From an uncultured Gammaproteobacteria bacterium (GTDB lineage: Bacteria > Pseudomonadota > Gammaproteobacteria > Steroidobacterales > Woeseiaceae), in NCBI GenBank assembly GCA_937899415.1, contig CALBPI010000037.1, forward strand, positions 1-32,481: DNA of 32,481 nucleotides, given 5' to 3'. A program made the translations under genes and the position numbers. Shown piece after piece: positions 23,066 through 30,882 of this stretch. Each line of letters starts with the position of its first letter. The stretch's first letter is position 1. The notes under the pieces were generated by a model, which was not told where the DNA came from, searched no databases, and saw only the letters and a list, made by a program, of their open reading frames with translations.

Positions 23066-23485
23066 TCAAGCCGCCGCGTGGCGCCGCTTCACGTAATCAC
23101 TTATCGCAGCAGCCAGCGTCGCCATCAACGTGGCAATACCCAGCACGGCCGCAACGGCCGTGTAGCGAAACCAGAGCATGTACGACATGTCGTCGCCGTA
23201 GAAATTGAAGTTCAGGTTGCCGCTTGTTGCGAGGCCGACGGGGATCCAAGCGAGCGACACCATGGTCGTCACGATCGAGAGCAGGCGCAGTACCGAACCG
23301 GATTCGCTGTAGGCCATGCCCGTAAGTCCGGCGCACACCATGCCGGCCGCGACGAGCAGGTTGCCAAACGGCAAACCGCCGGGCAGCAAGGCCTCCATCC
23401 AGGTGGTGGGCAGTGTCAGCAGGCCCACGCCGCCCGCAAGCCAACCCAGCGCCAGCCAGGTCGAGGGATGCCTAAGTATTTGCAT
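23066..23485 (-). CDS. Small four-helix membrane protein
   Basis: 139 residues from ATG 23485, which overlaps the stop of the upstream gene (TGATG). Four hydrophobic segments are visible: STWLALGWLAGGVGLLTLP, NLLVAAGMVCAGLTGMAYS, LLSIVTTMVSLAWIPVGLA and AVAAVLGIATLMATLAAAI. A periplasmic-type loop (SGNLNFNFYGDDMSYMLWF) precedes the last helix and a basic tail (DYVKRRHAAA) follows it. No family is recognised. It is the last gene of a three-gene minus-strand run, ending 9 bp before the REP cluster. A longer frame back to 23599 lies in the coding region of the neighbouring gene and is not used. Confidence 0.72.
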   Translation of the reverse strand: MQILRHPSTWLALGWLAGGVGLLTLPTTWMEALLPGGLPFGNLLVAAGMVCAGLTGMAYSESGSVLRLLSIVTTMVSLAWIPVGLATSGNLNFNFYGDDMSYMLWFRYTAVAAVLGIATLMATLAAAISDYVKRRHAAA

Positions 23486-24021
23486 CAGGTGCCCTTCCCG
23501 GGCTCCGGCGGCACAACCGCGGGCAGCTTGCGCACGGCGGACGCCAAAAGCCGGCGAGAGTACCGGACGTGAAACCCGGTCGTCAGCTTGAACCACCACG
23601 GCGGCGCAAGCCCCACGTCACAGACGGCCGAACCGAAATACAACGCGGTCTGCTGCTCACCCTGGGGCGACGTCTTGGGCGACGCCATAAGCCACGACCG
23701 CGTGCGGCCGCTGCGGTCTACCAGCAGAATCTCGTTGTCGCGGCGCGCCTCAACGCGCCAAGCCGCGAAGCCATCGCGGTGACCTTCCGCGAGCGCCCGC
23801 GCATGCGCATCGCCCGAGCGCATTGAGGGCCACAGGCTTAACAGCATGCGCTCTGGACGAAATGCGCGGGAACAGTAGAACGCGGTCACGTAGTCAGCGA
23901 AGCGCACGGCCCCGGGATACCGCGTCGAAAACGAGTCGCAGTAGTGCTCCCGCTGCTGGTAGGTCTGCAGCAAGCTGCCGCTCGGCGCAAGGCCGCTCTT
24001 GATGGGGTCAGAAGTGGACAT
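23485..24021 (-). CDS. Hypothetical protein, DUF2867-like
   Basis: 178 residues from ATG 24021; the longer frame to 24195 would run antisense-like through the STAS-like gene and lacks support. Conserved-looking stretches are DYVTAFYCSRAFRPERMLLS, DRSGRTRSWLM, TALYFGSAV and WWFKLTTGFHVRYSRRLLAS. They are reminiscent of DUF2867 proteins (a helix-grip type fold with unknown ligand); the match is from memory of pattern and is not firm. No signal peptide or membrane helix. It starts 19 nt after the STAS-like gene's stop and overlaps the membrane protein gene by one base, so the three are probably co-transcribed. Confidence 0.65.
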   Translation of the reverse strand: MSTSDPIKSGLAPSGSLLQTYQQREHYCDSFSTRYPGAVRFADYVTAFYCSRAFRPERMLLSLWPSMRSGDAHARALAEGHRDGFAAWRVEARRDNEILLVDRSGRTRSWLMASPKTSPQGEQQTALYFGSAVCDVGLAPPWWFKLTTGFHVRYSRRLLASAVRKLPAVVPPEPGKGT

Positions 24022-24040
24022 CGGCCCGGATTGTCGCCGA

Positions 24041-24424
24041 TCAGACTCCGAGCAACCAGCGCCGCGCCGAGTCGACGTCGCGAAACAACGCGACGTCTTC
24101 AAGCGTGTTGTCGGCAATGCCCTTGTAGACCTCGATCTGCGCGTAGTTGCCGTCGTCGGGAACCACAAAGGCCGTGCGGAGTTGATGACGCCCATGCTGG
24201 CGCATCGTCTTCACAACGCGCGCCGATATCGCTTCGAAGCCCAGCGGGGGAATGGCCGTGATGTCCGCATTGCTCAGGTCGATGATGCGGTTTAGCTCCG
24301 CCCGAAAATCGGGCGTCGTGTAGAAGGTGGCATAGGCGGCGCGGATGTCGCTCTCGCTGAGCACACCGTCCAGGGTGGTGACGTAAATGCCCGCCTTGTT
24401 GTCGACCGTGAACCGGATGGACAT
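24041..24424 (-). CDS. STAS / SpoIIAA-like small protein
   Basis: 127 residues. The pattern MSIRFTVDNKAGIYVTTLDG, then LSESDIRAAYATFYTTPDF, NRIIDLSNADITAIPPLGFE, TAFVVPDDGNYAQIEVYKGI and DVALFRDVDSARRWLLG fits the SpoIIAA-like/STAS-like fold of small cytosolic proteins: beta-hairpin, helix, central strand with IDLS, then alternating helices and strands ending in an amphipathic helix. The usual phosphorylatable Ser of anti-sigma-factor antagonists sits near IDLS in this family, but equivalence is not proven here. The function may be regulatory or lipid-related. It heads a run of three minus-strand genes. About 155 bp without a gene lie upstream (24425-24580). Confidence 0.75.
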   Translation of the reverse strand: MSIRFTVDNKAGIYVTTLDGVLSESDIRAAYATFYTTPDFRAELNRIIDLSNADITAIPPLGFEAISARVVKTMRQHGRHQLRTAFVVPDDGNYAQIEVYKGIADNTLEDVALFRDVDSARRWLLGV

Positions 24425-24580
24425 GAACCAGGCCGCCTTGTAGGTATCCTTACCGACACCACAATACGGGCCGGCTCCTGGCTTGCCAAGCAGAAATTAC
24501 GGTGGGTCGCATTCGTCAAGCCTGAGACACACCGAGCGCCTTGGGCTTCGCCGACCAGATAATGCGCTCTACGCGAGCAC

Positions 24581-24871
24581 TCAGGCGCGCGGGCTGCCTG
24601 CTTTCCGCATACTTTTCAGCTGCTTGAACAGGAACACACTCGCGATCGCGTCAAGCGAGCCGCCGGTGATCATGGCGCCGACGGCGGCCCCGGACTCGAG
24701 CGACAGCGCCGCGGGTGCGGCGTCGAGCACGTAGTTCATTATGCCTACAACGAGCAGCGCGGTGCCCAGAAGCGACAGCACGCCCAGCGAGACCAGGCGT
24801 ACGGTCGAGTTGCCGCCCCGCCCGGGATGGGTCGGGCCGTCAGGTGTCGGGTCGTATTCGAGTCGGCTCAT
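24581..24871 (-). CDS. Small two-helix membrane protein
   Basis: 96 residues with a hydrophilic N-terminal stretch (SRLEYDPTPDGPTHPGRGG) and two hydrophobic segments, LVSLGVLSLLGTALLVVGIM and GAAVGAMITGGSLDAIASVF, then a basic tail (LKSMRKAGSPRA). No family is recognised. Start ATG 24871 overlaps the stop of the AAC(6')-like gene by 4 bp (ATGA), so it is translated after it. The function is unknown. Confidence 0.7.
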   Translation of the reverse strand: MSRLEYDPTPDGPTHPGRGGNSTVRLVSLGVLSLLGTALLVVGIMNYVLDAAPAALSLESGAAVGAMITGGSLDAIASVFLFKQLKSMRKAGSPRA

Positions 24872-25407
24872 GACGCTGCTCCCCTGTCGTTGGTTGGTTG
24901 CGCCTGCCAGGCATCACGCGTTAGCTCGTGCACGAGGCAGTGGTCCTCGTCGAACCAGCGCTCACCGACAGCGGCAAATCCGAGCCGTCGGTAGAACCGG
25001 TGCGCACGCGTATTGCTGAGCAGCGGGTCTATCAGCACGGCCACCACCTCAGGCGCCGCAAAACACCACCTGGCCAAGGCCTGGCGCATCATCTCGCTGC
25101 CGTAGCCTCTGCCAAGATGATCCTCGGGCCCGATCCAGATGTCGATGGCCCGGACGTGCCTGTCGACATCGCCCCAGTAGCGGTCGGGGTCTCCCGCGGG
25201 ATCCATGACCTGAAGAAACCCGAACGCCTTGCCGGCCCGCTCTGCAATGAGCTGCTGCCGCCAGTCGGGATTGGTTTGGAGTTCGGTTTCCCAGCCCCAG
25301 TCGCTGTCGGGGTCCGAGGCCTGCGCATGCGGCTGCTCGTCCCATTGCCGCAGTAATGGTGCGTCGCTGGGTGTCGCCAGCCGCAAGACGATGGATTCGC
25401 GGGTCAC
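24868..25407 (-). CDS. GNAT acetyltransferase, AAC(6')-like
   Basis: 179 residues, acetyl-CoA-dependent. AIDIWIGPEDHLGRGYGSEM is motif A with the LGRGYG loop, followed by APEVVAVLIDPLLSNTRAHR and FYRRLGFAAVGERWF. This order (a GIDxxIG-like strand, DPxxxNxRAxRxYxxxGF) is that of the aminoglycoside 6'-N-acetyltransferase and siderophore-acetylase branch. Start is GTG 25407; no suitable ATG is nearby. It lies 21 nt after the secreted protein gene and overlaps the small membrane protein gene. It could modify an amino sugar, lysine derivative or antibiotic; a chromosomal housekeeping substrate is as likely as resistance. Nothing in the surroundings looks like a resistance cassette. Confidence 0.82.
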   Translation of the reverse strand: MTRESIVLRLATPSDAPLLRQWDEQPHAQASDPDSDWGWETELQTNPDWRQQLIAERAGKAFGFLQVMDPAGDPDRYWGDVDRHVRAIDIWIGPEDHLGRGYGSEMMRQALARWCFAAPEVVAVLIDPLLSNTRAHRFYRRLGFAAVGERWFDEDHCLVHELTRDAWQAQPTNDRGAAS

Positions 25408-25428
25408 AACGCGGCCCGCGCGACGCGA

Positions 25429-25809
25429 TCAGCTCTCGTTGTTGCCGACGGGAACGATCTTGACCTTGACTGACAGCTGCTCGACGGCGAACGACTTCTG
25501 CGAGTTGAACGCAACGCCAATGACGGGACGCCAGGTCTGTGTGCCGATCGTGACGATGGTGTCGACGCTGGCCGACGCCGTGTTCGCATCGATAAGCGGC
25601 TCGAGCACGATCGTGGCCGCGCCGTCCTTGAGCGTGATCTGCTCGCGCTTGCCTTCGTACATGATCAGGAACGGGGCGCCCAGCAGGTCACCGCCGCGTG
25701 AGACTTCAAAGCTGACACGGTAAGTGCCCGTGCCGTCGGCCGGGTCGTTCTGAGCTTGCGCCGTCATGGCAGCCAGGGCCATGAGTGCGGTAATCACCAG
25801 TCGCTTCAC
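25429..25809 (-). CDS. Small secreted protein of unknown function
   Basis: 126 residues from GTG 25809, with GGAG 6 nt upstream. It has a clear signal peptide (MKRLVITALMALAAMTAQAQ) with cleavage after AQA. The mature 107 residues are rich in beta strands (TYRVSFEVSRGGDLLGAPFL, KREQITLKDGAATIVLEPLI, DTIVTIGTQTWRPVIGVAFN, FAVEQLSVKVKIVPVG), suggesting a periplasmic beta-sandwich. There is no Cys in the mature part. No family is recognised. It is the first of a probable three-gene unit with the AAC(6')-like and small membrane genes. A palindrome TGCAGT-CT-ACTGCA lies upstream at 25839-25852 and may be a regulatory site. Confidence 0.78.
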   Translation of the reverse strand: MKRLVITALMALAAMTAQAQNDPADGTGTYRVSFEVSRGGDLLGAPFLIMYEGKREQITLKDGAATIVLEPLIDANTASASVDTIVTIGTQTWRPVIGVAFNSQKSFAVEQLSVKVKIVPVGNNES

Positions 25810-25909
25810 AGCTGTCTCCGTGTGGGTTCGCGAATCCCTGCAGTCTACTGCAAAGCCCTGCCCGCCACAGGGAGCAGCGCTCAAAACCGGGCCTGCGTCA
25901 TGGCTTATG

Positions 25910-26257
25910 TCAACCTGTGAGCGCGGTGATCCGGCTGTCCAGAAACCAATAAACGGCGAAGGCGATCAGCGCGCCCAACGGCACGACCCAGAGCAACACC
26001 GATGGCCGGTGCCAGGCCGCCACTGAGGCCATGATGAGCGCAGCCAATGCCAGCAGGCCGCCGGCCCCAAAGCCCATCACGTAGACCGTCAGCACATCGC
26101 CAAGCTGGTCCCAGGTCCCCGAACCCGCGTAGAACTGCCAAACGACGACCCAGGCGATCAGCGGAGCGACGATCGCAAGACCCAGGGCTGCGAAGGCACG
26201 ATGCAGCCAGCGCCTGGCGCGCGCGTCACGATCTACTGCGGGGGCCGGTACGCTCAC
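25910..26257 (-). CDS. Small three-helix membrane protein
   Basis: 115 residues from GTG 26257, 9 nt after the stop of the next upstream gene. Hydrophobic segments are AFAALGLAIVAPLIAWVVVW, YVMGFGAGGLLALAALIMAS and VLLWVVPLGALIAFAVYWFL, after an Arg-rich N-terminus (DRDARARRWLHR). It is probably an inner-membrane protein with its N-terminus inside. No family is recognised. It is the last gene of a four-gene minus-strand run starting with the TonB-C-like lipoprotein. Confidence 0.68.
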   Translation of the reverse strand: MSVPAPAVDRDARARRWLHRAFAALGLAIVAPLIAWVVVWQFYAGSGTWDQLGDVLTVYVMGFGAGGLLALAALIMASVAAWHRPSVLLWVVPLGALIAFAVYWFLDSRITALTG

Positions 26258-26266
26258 AAGGTCGGC

Positions 26267-26662
26267 TCAGCTCGCCACCACGCGCGGCCACCGTGCCTGG
26301 CTTGCTGCCACAAATCCAAGCAACACGAGCGCAGCCAGGGACTCGGCAAGAATCAGCGCGTTCATACGCAGCGACAGATCCGAGACGGGCGCGTAGAGAT
26401 AGTGACCGAGCGCGGACGCACTGATCAGACCGAAGCCCGTCAAACCCAGCACCGAAAGCCATCGCCGGCGGCGTCGAAACGCCACGACACCAAGCGCCAG
26501 CAATCCCAGTGCGACCAGGAACAGGACATCGACAACCATGGGCCCCGTGATCCACTCGGGTTCCGGGTAGTCGTCGAAGAACACCATGTTGTCGACGCAG
26601 TGCGCCGTGGCCACGATCACATTGATGACCGCGAGCCAAGTCAGCGTTCGATTCCAACGCAT
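26267..26662 (-). CDS. Small four-helix membrane protein
   Basis: 131 residues from ATG 26662. Segments TLTWLAVINVIVATAHCVDN, GPMVVDVLFLVALGLLALGV, WLSVLGLTGFGLISASALGH and ALILAESLAALVLLGFVAAS give four likely membrane helices. The cytoplasmic loop RRRRRW follows the positive-inside rule. His21 and Cys22 in helix 1 and His101-type residues near helix 3 could bind metal, but no family is recognised. It lies between two other small membrane proteins in one probable transcript (30 nt gap upstream, 9 nt downstream). Confidence 0.7.
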   Translation of the reverse strand: MRWNRTLTWLAVINVIVATAHCVDNMVFFDDYPEPEWITGPMVVDVLFLVALGLLALGVVAFRRRRRWLSVLGLTGFGLISASALGHYLYAPVSDLSLRMNALILAESLAALVLLGFVAASQARWPRVVAS

Positions 26663-26692
26663 TGGGTGTCCCCGCAGGCTTTTGGCGAGGCC

Positions 26693-26920
26693 CTAGTGTT
26701 GTCGCAACGAGTGCGCCAGTCCACCGATGAGCGGACCTGCCGCGCCGAAAATCACGGGCATGGCGATCAGCGCCAGAAACGCGAGTGCCGTGCCCGTATT
26801 GAGCCCGGGACCCATCAGGTCGATGAACAGCCCGCCGACCGAGTAGATCACGCCAAGCACGAGCCCAACGACAACGCCCACGGCCAAGGGCAGCCGCACG
26901 CGTGCCCGAAGTCGTTTCAC
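26693..26920 (-). CDS. Very small two-helix membrane protein
   Basis: 75 residues from GTG 26920, overlapping the stop of the lipoprotein gene by 4 bp (GTGA). A basic start (MKRLRARVRL) is followed by PLAVGVVVGLVLGVIYSVGG and LAFLALIAMPVIFGAAGPLI as two membrane helices, with a short SLRQH tail. No family is recognised. The GTGA coupling argues that it is translated, and that its product is made with the TonB-C-like lipoprotein. Confidence 0.6.
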   Translation of the reverse strand: MKRLRARVRLPLAVGVVVGLVLGVIYSVGGLFIDLMGPGLNTGTALAFLALIAMPVIFGAAGPLIGGLAHSLRQH

Positions 26921-27327
26921 GGCACAAACTCGATGATGACGCGACGTACGCGACTCGTGTCGTACTCGGGCTGGAACCGCCAGCAGGCGAGCGCCTCGAG
27001 CGCGACATCATCGAACACGTTGGCCGGTTCGGCATTGGCGATAGCCAGGTTGAACGGTTTGCCGTCGATGCCGACCTGGAAGGTCATCTCGACGTAACCC
27101 ATCATTCCGCCGGCTGCTGACGGATACGCCGCGTTGCAGGTCCGGATCACGCCGAACTCTTCGGCTTCCGGTTGGGACGCGGGTTGTGGCACGGCGATGC
27201 CCAACGCCTCTGGTGCTTCCGGCGCGGCGGGCGTCACGCAGCCCCCCACGGCGACGGCCGCAAGCGACAACGCAGCAAGACCCATGCAATGGCACGGTGC
27301 GGTGTGTGGTGTAGTGATGTGCATCAT
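26917..27327 (-). CDS. Lipoprotein with TonB C-terminal-like domain
   Basis: 136 residues. The lipobox VAVGGC gives a lipidated Cys at residue 30, after a hydrophobic signal (MGLAALSLAAVAVGG) and an unusual N-terminal extension with two Cys. A Pro/Ala linker follows. The C-terminal 75 residues resemble the TonB C-terminal fold: AAYPSAAGGMMGYVEMTFQV, IDGKPFNLAIANAEP, then VFDDVALEALACWRFQPEYD and a last strand RRVIIEFVP. GGGGGGATC precedes ATG 27327. It has no transmembrane anchor of true TonB, so it would be a periplasmic or outer-membrane accessory or a TonB-like protein. First gene of the four-gene run of membrane proteins. The function is unknown. Confidence 0.8.
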   Translation of the reverse strand: MMHITTPHTAPCHCMGLAALSLAAVAVGGCVTPAAPEAPEALGIAVPQPASQPEAEEFGVIRTCNAAYPSAAGGMMGYVEMTFQVGIDGKPFNLAIANAEPANVFDDVALEALACWRFQPEYDTSRVRRVIIEFVP

Positions 27328-27460
27328 GATCCCCCCAAGATCAAATGCGCCTGCGAGGCAGGCGGAATCCGAGCGGGACCGGCGCGGTCGCGCCCGAGTC
27401 TGCCCCTAGACTACCACGGCCACGAAATTTGCCTGTTCGGCGAACTTCTTCGCCTGAACG

Positions 27461-28855
27461 TCAGGCCATAAAGCCCAGCGCCGGAGCGCTGGCGAAACTC
27501 GCCAGGTTCGGCAGCGCGCCATTCAGTTCCGTGTCGTCGAGCCCGAACCACCGCCCAAGTGGCGCCGCCATCTGTTCGACGGCCAAGGTCGGAATCAGCC
27601 GACCACCGCCTGAATCTTGCTCGTGACCGATGACTGCTGGGGGCAGATCTCCGTAGATGGCGCCGCCCTGCACGCTGCCACCCACCACGAATTGATGACC
27701 GCCCCAACCATGGTCGGTGCCGTCGCCGTTGACGGCGAGGGTGCGACCGAAATCCGATGCCGTAAACAAGGTGACGTCCTGCGCCAGACCGTGCTGTTCC
27801 ATTTCAGCAGAGAACGCCGTGACTGCCCCATCGAGCGCCGACAACAATGCGGGGAGCGCGCCAGCCTGACCGGAGTGCGTGTCGAAGCCGCCCATACCGA
27901 CAAAAAAGACCTGGCGCTGAGCCTGCAGGCTACCGCGAATACTGATGGCCTCAGCCACCGCTCGCAGTTGCTGTCCAATCGGCGACAACGGGAACGACGT
28001 GCTCACCGGCTGCGCACTGGCCAGCGCCGCGTTGTACCGTTCGTTCGCATCCAGCGCCTGGCGTGTTGCCGCACGCATGTCACGCGCGAGCAGCTGCGCA
28101 CCGGCATACGACTCACCGCGCAACAGTGAGCGCATTGGCATACTGACTCCCGACCCCCCAAACTCCCCCAATCGTTCAAGGACGTCGAAACTCGCTGCCC
28201 CGCCCGGCTCGACGTTGTAGGGTTGCGCCGCCTGCCCGGTCAGGAACAAACCGTCACCGACGCTGCTGATCGTCGAAAACTCTGGCGCACCGTTACCGAC
28301 GAGCACCGCATCTGCAAATCGACCGCCCCATCCGAACAAAGCCCCCTCTGGCGCACTCGCCTGCCAGGTTGCCTGCTGATCGTTGTGTGAAAACAAACGG
28401 GGCGGCAACGCCACTGACTCCTGCTCGAACGTCGTTCGGTTCGTCGCCTGCAGCAACGGACCCACGTTTCCTATGATGGCCGCGTTGCCCAGGTCGTATA
28501 GCGACTTGATGCCTGAGAGTTCGGGTGGCAGCGCGAACCGGCGGCTACCAAACTGTGTCGGGTCCGTGGTTGTCAGCGGCAGCAGACTGGTGCGCGCGCG
28601 TGCATTGCCCTGCGCCTGCAGGAGGCTAGTGCGCACACTGGCGAACTGATCGTACGAAGTCTGATCGTAAGGCAGCACAGTGTCATGGTTGTCGAGGCCA
28701 CCGAACAGAAAAACGCATACCAGCGCGCGGTAACCGCTGGTGCTCGCAGCACTGGCTTCGAGACTCGTCAGTGCGCCGCTGAGACCGCCGAAACCGGCCA
28801 TCGCCAGCGATGAGGTCACGGCATTATTGAGGAAAGCTCGTCGAGGCAGTGTCAT
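27461..28855 (-). CDS. DUF1501 family protein, Tat-exported
   Basis: 464 residues from ATG 28855, preceded by GGAG. The twin-arginine signal LPRRAFLNNA and hydrophobic AVTSSLAMAGFGGLSGALT direct export in folded form. The body matches DUF1501: YRALVCVFLFGGLDNHDTVL near the N-terminus, then FFVGMGGFDTHSGQAGALPA and TLFTASDFGRTLAVNGDGTD, HGWGGHQFVVGG, which are conserved blocks of this sulfatase-like (alkaline-phosphatase-superfamily) group with metal-binding-type Asp/His residues. The substrate is not known. It lies 28 nt after the DUF1800 gene; these two families are typically paired in bacterial genomes. The alternative start at 28897 would precede the Tat signal and overlap the DUF1800 stop. 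Confidence 0.93.
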   Translation of the reverse strand: MTLPRRAFLNNAVTSSLAMAGFGGLSGALTSLEASAASTSGYRALVCVFLFGGLDNHDTVLPYDQTSYDQFASVRTSLLQAQGNARARTSLLPLTTTDPTQFGSRRFALPPELSGIKSLYDLGNAAIIGNVGPLLQATNRTTFEQESVALPPRLFSHNDQQATWQASAPEGALFGWGGRFADAVLVGNGAPEFSTISSVGDGLFLTGQAAQPYNVEPGGAASFDVLERLGEFGGSGVSMPMRSLLRGESYAGAQLLARDMRAATRQALDANERYNAALASAQPVSTSFPLSPIGQQLRAVAEAISIRGSLQAQRQVFFVGMGGFDTHSGQAGALPALLSALDGAVTAFSAEMEQHGLAQDVTLFTASDFGRTLAVNGDGTDHGWGGHQFVVGGSVQGGAIYGDLPPAVIGHEQDSGGGRLIPTLAVEQMAAPLGRWFGLDDTELNGALPNLASFASAPALGFMA

Positions 28856-28883
28856 GGGGGGGCTCCGCGTGCTAGTCTCTCTG

Positions 28884-30731
28884 CTAGCGTTGTACAAGGA
28901 AATCGGGAGACAACAGGACGAGCATCACAGCGTTGTGCACAATGTCTTCGTCGTCTGCGAATCCCGCGTCTCGCAGCTGCGTCAAGAAACTTGCAATCTC
29001 TTCGCGCTGCGCTGTTCGCAACGTGCCGTAGGTAAGGACGTCTGCGAGATGATCAACGAGGGCGGCAGGGCGTTCCGCGAGCCCGAGTTCGGTGCGGTAG
29101 TCGGGCACGAAGCTTTGCCGCGCCAGTTCGGGATCGAGCAAGAGGCCGTCGTCTTCAACGAGTCTGCGCAGGTCCTCGGGATCGGTGAATCTGGGTTCAC
29201 CAGTCGCGAAGTAGGTCATGAAATTCGCATACCCGGGCGTCGACGATGCGTTGACAATCTGAAGCTCAGGCGCCGTCAAGCCTTGCGCACCAGACTCGGT
29301 ACCCGGTGCGACGTAGCCAGGCCGAAAGAAATTGAAGACCGACGGCGCACGATAGGGATGCTGCGCGAGTGCAGCAGAATCCTGGGTGTTCCAGAGCTCG
29401 ACGGTCAACTCGGGCGTCACGGTACCTGCGTTGAAAGCGCGCGCCCATGCCGTGAAGCGCAGTATCGGCTCGCGGACCTTCCCGCCCTGCGTGTCGGCGA
29501 GCGCGGTTGCGGCACGGACTTCGTTGTCGAAGAGGACCGCCGCGATGGTCGCTGCAAGATCGCCACGCTGACCCGTGCCTACCCGGGTGCCGTCAGGCAA
29601 GTCGTATCCGCCTGCATCAAACGCGGCGGCGACACGCCCGACATACGCTGGCGTCGGATTACTGCGAGTCAGCCTCTGGATCAGCTGCCGGCCGATGAAT
29701 GGACCGACATTTGGGTGTGCGAAAATCGTATCTAGAGCCTGCGAAATACTCTCGCGCGCACTTGTCCCCGCGGGAATCGTCGTGCCCAGAAACGTCTTCG
29801 CCTCGTCCGAGTGAATTCGCTCATCAATATCCATGGGGCGGCGCCACCCGAGACGTATGGATTCCTCTTCGCCGTTTTCGAGTCTCGGCTCGATGTTCAA
29901 TCCAGTGAAGACTCGTGCAAGCCCCGTAATGTCATCGTTGTTGTAGGTCTCAATGGGTTGCCCGTTCAGGTCAAGGGCAGGAGTGCCGTCACCGTTGAGT
30001 TCAACCAGGCCGATGGAGAACAGCTGCAGGATTTCCCTCGCATAGTTTTCGTCAGGCATGCGCCCAGTGGCAGGATCCGCTTTCTGATTACCCATGTAAG
30101 TGAGGTAGAAGCCCATCGCGGGTGCGTAAGTGACCGCTTCGAGCAGCGTTCTGTAGTTGCCGAACGCATGCTGTCGCAGCACATCCTGGTAGCTCGCGAC
30201 GGCGTCAGGAATGTCACTGAGAACCTCGCCGCCGCCATTCGATACAACCAGTATTTGTGACAGTGCAAACGCGACCCGCTGGCGCAGTTGGTCATCGCCC
30301 GCAACGGCGTGCAGCCAGAATGCAAAGCTCGTTACGCCACCTTGAAGTTCCGAAAACGCTTCAGGCGGCAGTGACTCGTACTGTGCGTATCGCGCAAACT
30401 CGGGAATGATCAGCGACGTGGGCTTATTGAGTTCGCCCACAAACCAGGCCGATGCGCTGGTCCCAGTCAACAAATCGATGTCGGCCGGGGTGGGGCCAAA
30501 GGTCGCCTGAGTGAGGAACCGCGCGGTACCAAGACGGTCCTCGAACGCCGTGCCGGGCAGCGCCGGCGGGGGCGGCGTACCTGGATCCGCGGGTGGGGGC
30601 GGGCTTGGCGGCGGTCCTGCGACCGGCGTCGTTACCGATTCGGATCCGCCACCACCACAACCCGCCAGCAATGCCATAGTCAGGCTGAGCAGGATGGCAG
30701 CACGGCCTGCGCGTATCGTCCCGTTTGTCAT
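28884..30731 (-). CDS. DUF1800 family lipoprotein
   Basis: 615 residues from ATG 30731, with GGAG 5 nt upstream. The signal peptide ends in LLAGC (lipidated Cys25), followed by a Gly/Ser stretch and a proline-rich linker (about 39-60). The DUF1800 body then begins: FLTQATFGPTPADIDLLTG, DQLRQRVAFALSQILVVSN, TYAPAMGFYLTYMGNQKADP and MPDENYAREILQLFSIGLVE, and further on RAPSVFNFFRPGYVAPG, all family hallmarks. It ends with DFLVQR. Function is not established; pairing with DUF1501 suggests an exported complex. It is divergent from the response regulator gene, sharing a 151-bp control region. Confidence 0.94.
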   Translation of the reverse strand: MTNGTIRAGRAAILLSLTMALLAGCGGGGSESVTTPVAGPPPSPPPPADPGTPPPPALPGTAFEDRLGTARFLTQATFGPTPADIDLLTGTSASAWFVGELNKPTSLIIPEFARYAQYESLPPEAFSELQGGVTSFAFWLHAVAGDDQLRQRVAFALSQILVVSNGGGEVLSDIPDAVASYQDVLRQHAFGNYRTLLEAVTYAPAMGFYLTYMGNQKADPATGRMPDENYAREILQLFSIGLVELNGDGTPALDLNGQPIETYNNDDITGLARVFTGLNIEPRLENGEEESIRLGWRRPMDIDERIHSDEAKTFLGTTIPAGTSARESISQALDTIFAHPNVGPFIGRQLIQRLTRSNPTPAYVGRVAAAFDAGGYDLPDGTRVGTGQRGDLAATIAAVLFDNEVRAATALADTQGGKVREPILRFTAWARAFNAGTVTPELTVELWNTQDSAALAQHPYRAPSVFNFFRPGYVAPGTESGAQGLTAPELQIVNASSTPGYANFMTYFATGEPRFTDPEDLRRLVEDDGLLLDPELARQSFVPDYRTELGLAERPAALVDHLADVLTYGTLRTAQREEIASFLTQLRDAGFADDEDIVHNAVMLVLLSPDFLVQR

Positions 30732-30804
30732 ATCGTCTCCGCCGATGCGCCTCGAGTACATTGGCGAGACTACGAAAGCGTGCGTGACATCAAGGTGGCA
30801 CGCG

Positions 30805-30852
30805 CATTAAGGATATTTAATGTGACAGGGCACGCATGCAGCGCCCTAGAAT
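30805..30852 (+). promoter_or_regulatory. Candidate response-regulator site and promoter of the two-component operon
   Basis: CATTAA (30805-30810) and TTAATG (30817-30822) form an inverted repeat with a 6-nt gap. Read directly, TTAAG and TTAAT on the same strand are 11 nt apart, as in PmrA/QseB-type boxes. GTGACA (30822-30827) and TAGAAT (30847-30852) could be -35 and -10, with a long 19-nt spacer typical of activated promoters. The site is 60-80 bp before the regulator ATG. It may serve autoregulation or the divergent DUF1800 gene. Confidence 0.45.
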
Positions 30853-30882
30853 AGTCGCCGAAAAGCGACAGAGATTGGTGTC

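Noticed and set aside
24868-25407. Acquired aminoglycoside resistance cassette
   Set aside because: The GNAT resembles AAC(6') enzymes, but there is no attC site, integron or mobile element, and it is embedded in a chromosomal run of small genes.
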